From Bacteroidia bacterium (GTDB taxonomy: Bacteria > Bacteroidota > Bacteroidia > JABEUT01): a stretch of DNA of 9,973 nucleotides. The notes beneath the pieces were generated by a model, which was given only the letters and a program-made list of their open reading frames with translations, made no database searches and was not told the DNA's origin. Below, in pieces: positions 1 through 6,693 of this stretch (within the stretch, counting starts at the first letter, position 1; each line of letters opens with the position of its first letter). The translations under genes were made by a program, and so were the position numbers. Where the stretch lies: NCBI GenBank assembly GCA_013044305.1, contig JABEUT010000029.1:1-9973 (forward strand), given 5' to 3'.

Positions 1-1
1 A

Positions 2-535
2 TGTGCCGGTATGATGGCGGCCACCTGGGGCGATCATGAACGGTGCCGTAAAACCTATTATAATACCTTTAAAAGCCTTTACGAGACCGGCGACGGCGCC
101 AAAAGAGACGAAAACGGCTATTACCGCATTACCGGCAGGGTGGACGATGTAATGAAGGTTTCCGGACACCGCCTTGGCACCGCCGATATCGAAGATGCAA
201 TTGATGAACATCCCGATGTGGTAGAATCGGCTGTGGTAGGCTTCCCGCATCCTATCAAAGGGCAGGGCATATACGCCTATGTGGTTTGCAGGAATAACAG
301 GGACGACAAGGCCAAACTTCGGAGCGAGATAACCGATATTATTACCAAACTGGTAGGCCCCATAGCTAAACCCGATAAAATTCAGTTTGTCGGTGGCTTG
401 CCAAAAACAAGATCGGGTAAAATAATGCGCCGAATATTGCGTAAAGTGGCAGAGGGCGAAACCGACAGCCTGGGCGATACTTCTACATTACTCGACCCGT
501 CGGTAGTTGACGAAATAAAGAAGGGCGCTATATAA
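2..535 (+). CDS. acs: acetyl-CoA synthetase, C-terminal part (5' end outside window)
   Basis: Acs activates acetate to acetyl-AMP and then acetyl-CoA in the cytoplasm. Only the last 177 residues lie in the window; the frame is open back to base 2, so the ATG codons near base 11 are internal. The sequence reads through the hinge and small C-terminal domain of the ANL adenylate-forming family: [13 protein letters not shown], then ITGRVDDV and [11 protein letters not shown], which hold residues equivalent to D500, R515 and R526 of Salmonella Acs. The near-C-terminal [15 protein letters not shown] follows; its lysine (codon 419-421) corresponds to K609, the adenylation lysine that is reversibly acetylated in many bacteria. 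The ending [15 protein letters not shown] is typical of full-length Acs, so the 3' end is intact. The first residues (CAGMM) differ from the usual WPGMM. lpxH follows 43 bases downstream on the same strand without a visible terminator, so co-transcription is possible but the pathways are unrelated. Confidence 0.96.
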   Translation, partial: CAGMMAATWGDHERCRKTYYNTFKSLYETGDGAKRDENGYYRITGRVDDVMKVSGHRLGTADIEDAIDEHPDVVESAVVGFPHPIKGQGIYAYVVCRNNRDDKAKLRSEITDIITKLVGPIAKPDKIQFVGGLPKTRSGKIMRRILRKVAEGETDSLGDTSTLLDPSVVDEIKKGAI

Positions 536-578
536 AAAACGCTTACCGGCAAGAAACCCGAAAGCTGAAGAATAAGGT

Positions 579-1322
579 ATGACTAAAAAAATATATTTCG
601 CATCCGATTTCCATCTGGGTATCCCTGACAAGGCGAGCAGCCTTAAAAGAGAAAAGCTGATAGTAAAATGGCTGGAAGAGATTAAGCACGACGCCGCCGA
701 AATTTATATCATGGGCGATATTTTCGATTTTTGGTTCGAGTACAAAAAGGTTGTGCCCAAAGGGTTCACCAGGTTACTTGGCAAGATCTCTGAATTGAGC
801 GACAGCGGAATAGCCATATCGCTGTTTACGGGCAACCATGATATGTGGATGTTTAATTACCTGCAGGAGGAACTGGGCGTAACCATCTACCGAAAACCCG
901 TTACCAGGGAATTCGGCGGCAAAAAATTCTTTCTTGCTCACGGCGACGGGCTTGGCCCGGGCGATCACGGGTATAAATTCATTAAAAAGGTTTTTGCAAG
1001 CTCTGTAAGCCAGTGGCTGTTTGCACGCATACATCCTAATTTCGGTATTAGCATGGCCAACTTCTGGTCGCGCCGGAGCCGCATGTCAAATGGTGAAAAG
1101 GAGACATTTAAGGGGGAAGAAAACGAATATCTGGTACAATTTATAAAACAAACCCTCGAAAAGGAGCATTTCGACTACTTCATCTTCGGGCACCGGCACC
1201 TTCCCTTGCAAATTCAGGTTGGCAACTCATTATACGTCAACCTCGGCGAATGGGTTAATTATTCCACATACGCCGTATTCGACGGGAAGAAACTGGAATT
1301 GAAAAGTTTCAGCCCTTTATGA
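579..1322 (+). CDS. lpxH: UDP-2,3-diacylglucosamine diphosphatase, LpxH-like metallophosphoesterase
   Basis: This 247-residue calcineurin-like phosphoesterase probably hydrolyses UDP-2,3-diacylglucosamine to lipid X and UMP, the fourth step of lipid A synthesis, at the inner face of the cytoplasmic membrane. All metal-binding motifs are visible in order: DFHLG (D10, H12), GDIFDFWFE (D47), GNHD (N86, H87), AHGD (H121) and GHRH (H205, H207). The GDxFDFWFE and HGDGLGPGDHGY signatures are those of the LpxH branch rather than of general phosphoesterases. Length matches the family (about 240-260). The ATG at 579 is preceded by AATAAGGT, a weak Shine-Dalgarno at best, as expected in this phylum. There is no signal peptide. 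The gene follows acs by 43 bases, and its TGA is one base from the stop codon of the convergent gap gene. The family assignment is firm; the exact substrate is inferred from homology, since related LpxH-like paralogues exist. Confidence 0.9.
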   Translation: MTKKIYFASDFHLGIPDKASSLKREKLIVKWLEEIKHDAAEIYIMGDIFDFWFEYKKVVPKGFTRLLGKISELSDSGIAISLFTGNHDMWMFNYLQEELGVTIYRKPVTREFGGKKFFLAHGDGLGPGDHGYKFIKKVFASSVSQWLFARIHPNFGISMANFWSRRSRMSNGEKETFKGEENEYLVQFIKQTLEKEHFDYFIFGHRHLPLQIQVGNSLYVNLGEWVNYSTYAVFDGKKLELKSFSPL

Positions 1323-1323
1323 A

Positions 1324-2316
1324 TCAGAGCCTTGAAATCTTTTCTATCAGGTCAACAAGTCTGTTGGAATATCCTGTTTCGTTGTCGTACCAGCCGCTTA
1401 TCTTCACCAGGTTACCTATTACGGCAGTTAGCCCGGAATCAAAGATACAGGAGTGCGTATTGCCTACTATATCCTGCGATACAAGCGGTTCATCCGAAAA
1501 CTCAAGAACGCCTTTAAGTTCTCCTTCGGCAGCCTTTTTAAATGCCGCATTTATGGCTGCGGCATCGGCGGTTTTCTTCACAACGCAGGCAATATCAGTT
1601 ATTGAGCCGTCGGGAACCGGTACGCGGATTGAATCGCCCGAAAGCTTTCCTTTTAGTTCCGGGAATATGGATGTGATGGCTTTTGCCGCCCCTGTAGAGG
1701 TTGGAACCATGGAAACCGCTGCCGCCCTCGCCCTGCGAAGGTCCTTATGCGGGGCATCGTGGAGGCGCTGGTCGCTGGTATATGCGTGTATGGTCGTAAG
1801 AAATCCGACTTCTATGCCAAAATTCTCATGTATCACTTTCACCATGGGTGCAGCGCAGTTGGTGGTGCAGGAGGCATTGGACACAACCGTATCAGCTGAA
1901 GTCAGCGTGGAATCGTTTATCCCCATAACAATGGCTTTGATGTCGTTTCCCTTGGGTGGCGCCGAAAGCACTACCTTTTTGGCGCCTGCCGAAAGATGCT
2001 TTTCAGCACTGGCTTTGTCTAAAAATAAACCTGTAGATTCAATTACAACATCCACGCCTATTTCTTTCCATGGCAGGGCGGCAGGGTCTTTCTGCGCGGT
2101 AATGCGAATCTTTTTCCCGTCTATGGTAATGAAATCGGCCCCACCCGTTACCGTTCCCTTGTATTTGCCGTGCACAGAATCGTATTTGAAAAGGTGTGCA
2201 AGAGTGGCGCTGTCTGTAATGTCGTTTATAGCGACCACTTCTATACCTTTCCGTTGCATTAAAGCGCGCAAAGTAACTCTGCCAATTCTTCCGAAACCAT
2301 TTATTGCGACCTTCAT
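1324..2316 (-). CDS. gap: glyceraldehyde-3-phosphate dehydrogenase, type I
   Basis: This cytoplasmic enzyme of glycolysis and gluconeogenesis interconverts glyceraldehyde-3-phosphate and 1,3-bisphosphoglycerate with NAD. The 330-residue protein has the family's usual length. The N-terminal Rossmann fold shows NGFGRIGR (residues 6-13) and N31-D32, where Asp32 favours NAD over NADP. The catalytic site SNASCTTNC contains nucleophile C150, and H177 lies in TTIHAYTSDQ. PHKDLRRARAAA, PTSTGAA, the RVPVPDGS stretch and the C-terminal WYDNETGYSNR are all conserved. The ATG at 2314-2316 gives the canonical start MKVAINGFGRIG. A candidate promoter lies 40 bases upstream. The gene diverges from the YceI-family gene and converges on lpxH with a single base between stops, leaving no room for a separate terminator. 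No other gap copy is visible in the window, so I cannot tell whether this is the glycolytic or a gluconeogenic isozyme. Confidence 0.98.
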   Translation of the reverse strand: MKVAINGFGRIGRVTLRALMQRKGIEVVAINDITDSATLAHLFKYDSVHGKYKGTVTGGADFITIDGKKIRITAQKDPAALPWKEIGVDVVIESTGLFLDKASAEKHLSAGAKKVVLSAPPKGNDIKAIVMGINDSTLTSADTVVSNASCTTNCAAPMVKVIHENFGIEVGFLTTIHAYTSDQRLHDAPHKDLRRARAAAVSMVPTSTGAAKAITSIFPELKGKLSGDSIRVPVPDGSITDIACVVKKTADAAAINAAFKKAAEGELKGVLEFSDEPLVSQDIVGNTHSCIFDSGLTAVIGNLVKISGWYDNETGYSNRLVDLIEKISRL

Positions 2317-2355
2317 ATCTAAAAAATTAAGTGTTAAGAATTATGAATTTGGGCG

Positions 2356-2387
2356 CAAATTTACTCTTACTTTCTTATGTGCAAAAA
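2356..2387 (-). promoter_or_regulatory. candidate Bacteroidota-type promoter for gap
   Basis: Read on the - strand, TTTTTG (2382-2387) is followed after 18 bases by TAAATTTG (2356-2363). The second element matches the Bacteroidota -7 consensus TAnnTTTG at every fixed position, and the first contains the -33 core TTG. Transcription would begin near 2349, giving a leader of roughly 33 bases before the gap ATG at 2316. The motif match is seen directly; promoter activity is inferred. Confidence 0.65.
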
Positions 2388-2551
2388 CATTTTTTTAAAT
2401 GGATTGAAACTATATGTATATGCCGGAAATAGACCCATTAAAGCCATTACAAATCACGCATTTATAAAAAACATATTTTTTCTCATGACGCATTCCGTAC
2501 AAACCAATTAATTTTACTTTTTTCATCATTCCGAATTACAGTTTGTTTTCT

Positions 2552-3106
2552 ATGGATTTACTTTTTAAACAGCTCCTTCCTGTCGTTATTATGATACTGA
2601 CATATACGGCCCGTGGGCAGAATACATATTGGAAGGCGGATAGCAGCAACAGCATCATACAATTTATTACAAGCGGTCCGTTTGGCGAAGTGGACGGCAA
2701 CCTTTACGGCCTGAAGGCCGATATACGATTTGACGAAAAACTTCCGGATTCCGGATTTTTTGCTGCCACCATCAGGGCATCCTCCGTTAAGACAGGACTG
2801 GGAATGCGCGATGAACATTTGTGCGATGAAGATTTTTTTTATACTGCCAGATATCCCGTATTCACCTTCCGTTCAAGTAAAATAACAAAAGCCGGTTCCG
2901 GCGGTTTTATTATTACCGGCAATTTGACCATTAAAAATACTACCCATCAGGTAACCCTGCCGTTTACATTTGAGCGAACTGTCAATGGGGCAACATTCAA
3001 AGGCATGCTAACGCTGGACTGCTATGATTATTCGGTAGGATCCTCCTCCCGGAAGGTAAAAATAATCCTGCAGGTTCCGGTAACGCCGCTTAAAAACACT
3101 GATTAA
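2552..3106 (+). CDS. secreted YceI-family protein
   Basis: This 184-residue protein belongs to the YceI family, small beta-barrel (lipocalin-like) proteins that bind isoprenoid or other lipids, usually in the periplasm. The N-terminal MDLLFKQLLPVVIMILTYTARGQ looks like a signal peptide: a lysine, a hydrophobic run and probable cleavage near residues 20-22, with no lipobox cysteine. The mature part starts with the family pattern (W27, then A-D-x-x-x-S-x-I-x-F at 29-38) and continues with the acidic DIRFDE strand, RDEHL at 86-90, FFYTARYPVFTF at 95-106 and GNLTIKNTTHQVTLPF at 123-138. I chose the ATG at 2552 over an in-frame TTG at 2543 because it starts directly with the signal peptide. The gene diverges from gap and ends 24 bases before the convergent purM stop. 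No clear TAnnTTTG promoter is seen upstream. The exact ligand and role cannot be told from the sequence. Confidence 0.88.
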   Translation: MDLLFKQLLPVVIMILTYTARGQNTYWKADSSNSIIQFITSGPFGEVDGNLYGLKADIRFDEKLPDSGFFAATIRASSVKTGLGMRDEHLCDEDFFYTARYPVFTFRSSKITKAGSGGFIITGNLTIKNTTHQVTLPFTFERTVNGATFKGMLTLDCYDYSVGSSSRKVKIILQVPVTPLKNTD

Positions 3107-3130
3107 TTAAAAGCAAATAGCCGTAGTAAT

Positions 3131-4309
3131 TCAATACTCAAAAATTCCATGAAGACTCTTTATAGTAAGCTTTTTGCCAGTATGTTTTTGCACATAGCCA
3201 ACTATCTTTGCCTCGATGCGGTACTTGCCGGCAACCTCAATAATATATTTGGCCGCATCGTGCGATGTATATACCTCCAGCCGGTGCCCCATATTAAACA
3301 CCTGATACATCTCCTTCCATTCCGCTTTTGAATGTTCTTTAATAATACGGAATACAGGTGGAATTTCAAAAAGATTGTCCTTAATTATATGCAGGTTTTC
3401 AGCAAAGTGAAGTACTTTCGTCTGTCCTCCGCCTGAACAATGAATTACGGCATGAAGGTGCGGACGATAGGCGCGGAGCAGTTCCTGCATAACCGGAAAA
3501 TAAGTGCGGGTAGGGGAGAGGAGGAGCCTGCCTATGTCGGTATCATGCGTTTTGCCTCCCCAGCTTACGGATACTTTTTCGGTGAGCTTTCTTTTGCCGG
3601 AGTATACAAGCGGGGAAGGTATTGCAGGGTCGTACGACTCCTTATATTGGGATGCATAACCATGTTCCAGGGTATCGTGGCGGGCCGAGGTGAGTCCGTT
3701 GCTGCCGATACCACTGTTATAGGTATCCTCGTATGCAGCCTGGCCAAAAGAAGCCAAACCAATTATTACATCGCCATCCCTGATGTGCTCGGTGGTAATG
3801 ATTGAACTACGCCTCATTCTTGCAACAATTGTGGAGTCAACCACTATTGTCCTTACAAGGTCTCCAAGGTCAGCTGTTTCGCCCCCGGTAGAATATATAT
3901 TGATATTATGTTTGCGAAGCTGTTCCAGAAAGCTTTCGGTACCGTTTATGATCTCGCCAATTACATTGCCCGGTATTAAGTTCTTGTTTCTGCCAATGGT
4001 TGAAGAGAGCAGCATATTGTCCGCCACACCTGCGCATAGCAGGTCGTCTGTGTTCATTACAATAGCATCCTGTGCTATATTCTTCCATACTGAAATATCG
4101 CCGGTTTCTTTCCAATACAGGTATGCAAGTGAAGATTTTGTTCCGGCCCCATCGGCATGCATAATTGTGCAATAGTTCGGGTCTCCTGCCAAGAGATCGG
4201 GCACCACCTTGCAAAATGCTTTTGGGAAGATGCCTTTGTCCACCTTTTCGATGGCTTTATGCACATCCTCCTTAGAAGCTGAAACACCCCTGCCTGAATA
4301 TGTGTCCAC
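3131..4309 (-). CDS. purM: phosphoribosylformylglycinamidine cyclo-ligase (AIR synthetase)
   Basis: PurM closes the imidazole ring in purine synthesis: FGAM plus ATP gives 5-aminoimidazole ribonucleotide. The protein is 392 residues, longer than the roughly 345 of E. coli PurM, as is usual for the Bacteroidota form. Visible signatures are SGRGVSASKEDV near the start, HADGAGTKSS (51-60), the D88-D89 pair in MNTDDLLCAG, STGGETADLGD (140-150), GLASFGQ (184-190), GSNGLTSAR (202-210), LSPTRTY (264-270), then HCSGGGQTK and MGHRLEVY in the C-terminal ATP-grasp-unrelated PurM domain. The start is GTG at 4307-4309: no ATG lies in frame upstream, the next downstream ATG is at codon 50, and the GTG gives the expected N-terminus. 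Its 5' end is 33 bases from the terminator of the preceding - strand gene, so it should have its own promoter, but I see no good TAnnTTTG element. It ends 24 bases from the convergent YceI gene. Confidence 0.96.
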   Translation of the reverse strand: MDTYSGRGVSASKEDVHKAIEKVDKGIFPKAFCKVVPDLLAGDPNYCTIMHADGAGTKSSLAYLYWKETGDISVWKNIAQDAIVMNTDDLLCAGVADNMLLSSTIGRNKNLIPGNVIGEIINGTESFLEQLRKHNINIYSTGGETADLGDLVRTIVVDSTIVARMRRSSIITTEHIRDGDVIIGLASFGQAAYEDTYNSGIGSNGLTSARHDTLEHGYASQYKESYDPAIPSPLVYSGKRKLTEKVSVSWGGKTHDTDIGRLLLSPTRTYFPVMQELLRAYRPHLHAVIHCSGGGQTKVLHFAENLHIIKDNLFEIPPVFRIIKEHSKAEWKEMYQVFNMGHRLEVYTSHDAAKYIIEVAGKYRIEAKIVGYVQKHTGKKLTIKSLHGIFEY

Positions 4310-4342
4310 TTGAATTATTGTTATTATTTATGATAAAGAAAC

Positions 4343-4379
4343 AAAAAATCCCGTCTCACAATTACTGCGAAACGGGATT
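4343..4379 (-). terminator. intrinsic terminator after the PorE-like gene
   Basis: Read on the - strand, 5' arm AATCCCGTTTCGCA (4366-4379) pairs with TGTGAGACGGGATT (4347-4360) around loop GTAAT (4361-4365). All 14 positions pair, two of them as G-U, and eight outer pairs are perfect Watson-Crick. The hairpin runs straight into six T (4343-4348). The orientation fits the gene ending at 4396, 16 bases upstream. There is no T run on the + strand side, so it should act in one direction only. This is the only convincing intrinsic terminator in the window. Confidence 0.88.
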
Positions 4380-4395
4380 CTGTTCTGATACATTG

Positions 4396-6621
4396 TTACT
4401 TTTCCTTTTTAATATCCTGTTGCGATTTCGGATTGTTGTTACCCATATTGTCTTTTTTGGGTTGCTGTGCAGGAGCATTGCCGCTTTGTTGCTGATTTGC
4501 CCCGCTGCTTGCCCCAACCGTATCGGCAGCGTTGGTATCCACTTGACTTTGTCCGGTAATTTCCATGTGCATCATCTTCAGGCTATCCTGTGCCGTCAGT
4601 TTACGGTTTTTGGGTATGAATGTCTTACCAACATGCACGCGGAATTCGGTTCGGCGGTCAAGGGCATAAGCTGAATCGCGCATTTGTTTTGTTTTCATCT
4701 TCTTAATGCTGTTTCCATCCAACCCGGGCAATGTTCTGGTAAAGCCCCAGCCTTTGGCTTCAAGCCTTGCAGAGTCAATACCTTGCGATTCGAGGTAATC
4801 AACACATGCCTGGGCGCGCGCCTGTGAAAGAACCATATTGTGCTTATAGCTGCCTTGAGGATCGGTATGGGCGTCAAGAATGATACAAATGGTAGGGTTA
4901 TCGTTAAGCAGCTTTACTAAATAGTTCAACGAATCTTTGGATTGCTGCAGCAAGGTGGCTTTATCCAAATCGTAAAGCACTTTTGGAAAGTGGAGAACCG
5001 TTTTCATCGTTACCGGCTGGAATTCGAAATTGTGCACAAATGTTTTCGATTCGGTGAGTGCCACGGTTGTTTCATTTGCCCTTTCGCTGCCGCTGGCAAT
5101 AAAGGATACGTCCTTTGCCTTCACGACATTGTCGGCACTGCAAGTAAGTATGTACGAAGTATTTGGTTTTATGTAGCGGCTGTTTCCGTTGGCGCCGAAG
5201 TTATAGAAGCCTCCGGTATCGGTAGTAAGTGTAACATCCGAACCATCGGAGCCCACAAGATGCATGGTTGCTTTTTCGAGAGGCTTTTTTGTGTCTGCAT
5301 TCACCACATGGCCTTGCAGATCGAACAACAGCGGCGGCAGTTCGAATGAATAAATATCGTCGCTTCCTCTTCCTCCAAGGCGGTTAGAGGAGAAAAATCC
5401 TCTGTCTCCCGTTCCCTGGAATGTGATCGCGAAATCGTCGCCTTCCGAATTAATTGGAACACCCATATTGGTCGGAGTGCCCCATTTATCAGGTCCGACT
5501 TTTTTGGCAACATAAATATCTTTACCCCCAAGCCCGGGATACCCGTCGGAAGCAAAATAAAGGTCTCCGTTAAATCGAACATAAGGATACACTTCATCTC
5601 CGGGAGTATTAATTTCCGGACCAAGGTTTTTGGGCTCGCCCCATTTATGGTTCTTTTTATCGAAATGAGATACCCAGATGTCGTGTTGTCCGTAGCCGCC
5701 CGACAGGTCTGAAGCAAAAAAGAGTTCTGTATTATCGGGCGAGAGGGCAGGGTGGCCGTATGTAACACTGTCAACCTGAAAGTCGAGTTCAACCGGTTGT
5801 GCCCAGGTGTTGCCCCTGCGTTCGGTAGAATATATTTTGCATTTCTGCTGCTGTTTGTTTACCAAAAGGCAACGGGTAAAATACATGGTTTTATAGCCTT
5901 TGTCGAAACAAGGTGTTCCGTCATTACCTTCGCTGTTGGCAGGGGAGGGGAGAGGGGTCGGTTCGCTCCACTTCCCATTTTTATCTCTTTTGGTTTCGTA
6001 AATATCACTAAAGTTCTGCCCTATTGCATTGTCAATCTGATCGCCGGTGCTTCCGGGGCGTGTGGATGTGAAGAATAGCTCATCAAAACGCCTGTCTGCA
6101 AAGGCAGGAGCAAAGTCTGAATACTTTGTGTTAAGCTGCTGCTCGTCATTCACTACAAAGCGGGTAGGGTTATTTTTTAATTGTGCGGCAACCTCGCATG
6201 ACTTTACTCCCAGAGGGCCCTGTGGGTCGGATGGAACGGCATCCTTATATTTGTTGTAATAAACCATGGCAGAATCGTACTGCCCCATCATTTTATCGGC
6301 ATTTGCAAGATAAAGCAGACAAACCGGGTCGTCATATTTGGCTTTTATGGCTTTGGCATAGGCCTGAATTTCCTCCTTTGGTTCATTCATCATACGGTAG
6401 CATTCGGCTATCTGGAACAGTACCCTTGCTTTTTTGGCTTTATCTCTGTTGCTGTGCAGATCGGTATATGCCTTTTTGTACATATCAAGTGCATCGGCAT
6501 AGGCCATGTTGCTGAAAGCCTGGTCTGCACTTGCGAGCGAATTCTTCTGCGCAAAAGACTTAATTGGTATGATTAGTACACTTAGGCATAACGAACATAC
6601 TAAAATAGAAAATCTATTCAT
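4396..6621 (-). CDS. TPR-PD40 propeller-OmpA_C outer-membrane-associated protein, PorE-like
   Basis: This 741-residue exported protein probably links the outer membrane or a secretion complex to peptidoglycan. A signal peptide (residues 1 to about 25, cleavage near SFA-QK) is followed by TPR-like helical repeats (about 27-145), a PD40/WD40-like propeller (about 165-428, with repeats such as ALSPDNTELFFASD and RFNGDLYFASDG, and W-x-x-P-x-x-L/M-G turns), and a carboxypeptidase-regulatory-like beta domain (about 432-525, GHVVNADTKKPLEKATM). Next is an OmpA C-terminal domain (about 540-665) with HTDPQG and LSQARAQ; D587 and R602 match the residues that hold diaminopimelate. A Q/N/K-rich tail (about 690-741) ends the protein. 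The domain order is that of PorE (type IX secretion) of Porphyromonas, but similar paralogues are numerous in the phylum and no other por/gld gene is here. I chose ATG 6619-6621; the upstream TTG at 6651 would lie in the promoter. Confidence 0.9.
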   Translation of the reverse strand: MNRFSILVCSLCLSVLIIPIKSFAQKNSLASADQAFSNMAYADALDMYKKAYTDLHSNRDKAKKARVLFQIAECYRMMNEPKEEIQAYAKAIKAKYDDPVCLLYLANADKMMGQYDSAMVYYNKYKDAVPSDPQGPLGVKSCEVAAQLKNNPTRFVVNDEQQLNTKYSDFAPAFADRRFDELFFTSTRPGSTGDQIDNAIGQNFSDIYETKRDKNGKWSEPTPLPSPANSEGNDGTPCFDKGYKTMYFTRCLLVNKQQQKCKIYSTERRGNTWAQPVELDFQVDSVTYGHPALSPDNTELFFASDLSGGYGQHDIWVSHFDKKNHKWGEPKNLGPEINTPGDEVYPYVRFNGDLYFASDGYPGLGGKDIYVAKKVGPDKWGTPTNMGVPINSEGDDFAITFQGTGDRGFFSSNRLGGRGSDDIYSFELPPLLFDLQGHVVNADTKKPLEKATMHLVGSDGSDVTLTTDTGGFYNFGANGNSRYIKPNTSYILTCSADNVVKAKDVSFIASGSERANETTVALTESKTFVHNFEFQPVTMKTVLHFPKVLYDLDKATLLQQSKDSLNYLVKLLNDNPTICIILDAHTDPQGSYKHNMVLSQARAQACVDYLESQGIDSARLEAKGWGFTRTLPGLDGNSIKKMKTKQMRDSAYALDRRTEFRVHVGKTFIPKNRKLTAQDSLKMMHMEITGQSQVDTNAADTVGASSGANQQQSGNAPAQQPKKDNMGNNNPKSQQDIKKEK

Positions 6622-6648
6622 AATTGCTAATTTAAATTTGAATAACGG

Positions 6649-6678
6649 CAAAGATAACAGTTATTTCCAATCACAAAA
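6649..6678 (-). promoter_or_regulatory. candidate Bacteroidota-type promoter for the PorE-like gene
   Basis: On the - strand, TTTTG (6674-6678) is followed after 17 bases by TATCTTTG (6649-6656), an exact match to TAnnTTTG. Initiation near 6642 would leave a leader of about 20 bases before the ATG at 6621. The element lies within the 72-base glnN/PorE-like gap, just after the glnN stop, so this gene can be transcribed separately from glnN. Activity is inferred from the motif alone. Confidence 0.62.
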
Positions 6679-6693
6679 CTTCCTTTTCCTACT

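Noticed and set aside
1..16. The first codons of the acs fragment (CAGMM instead of WPGMM) as a frameshift or chimera.
   Set aside because: The frame is open, the downstream sequence is conserved, and too little upstream sequence is present to tell divergence from error.
1319..2398. A 359-codon open frame on the + strand lying antisense over all of gap, whose ATG overlaps the lpxH stop in an ATGA arrangement.
   Set aside because: gap is unmistakable on the other strand. The antisense product has no recognisable domain, and long open frames opposite strongly biased conserved genes are a known artefact.
2399..2542. A promoter for the YceI gene in the AT-rich intergenic region, such as TACTTTTT near 2514 or ACAGTTTG near 2538.
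   Set aside because: Neither matches TAnnTTTG fully and no TTG element sits at the right distance, so no site can be chosen.
2543..2551. TTG at 2543 as an earlier start of the YceI-family protein.
   Set aside because: The ATG at 2552 starts directly with a good signal peptide; the extra three residues add nothing and TTG starts are less common.
5301..5792. A 163-codon open frame on the - strand inside the PorE-like gene.
   Set aside because: It is an out-of-frame shadow on the same strand as the PorE-like coding sequence, with no signature of its own.
6622..6651. TTG at 6651 as the start of the PorE-like protein.
   Set aside because: It lies inside the candidate -7 element, and the ATG at 6621 gives a cleaner signal peptide.
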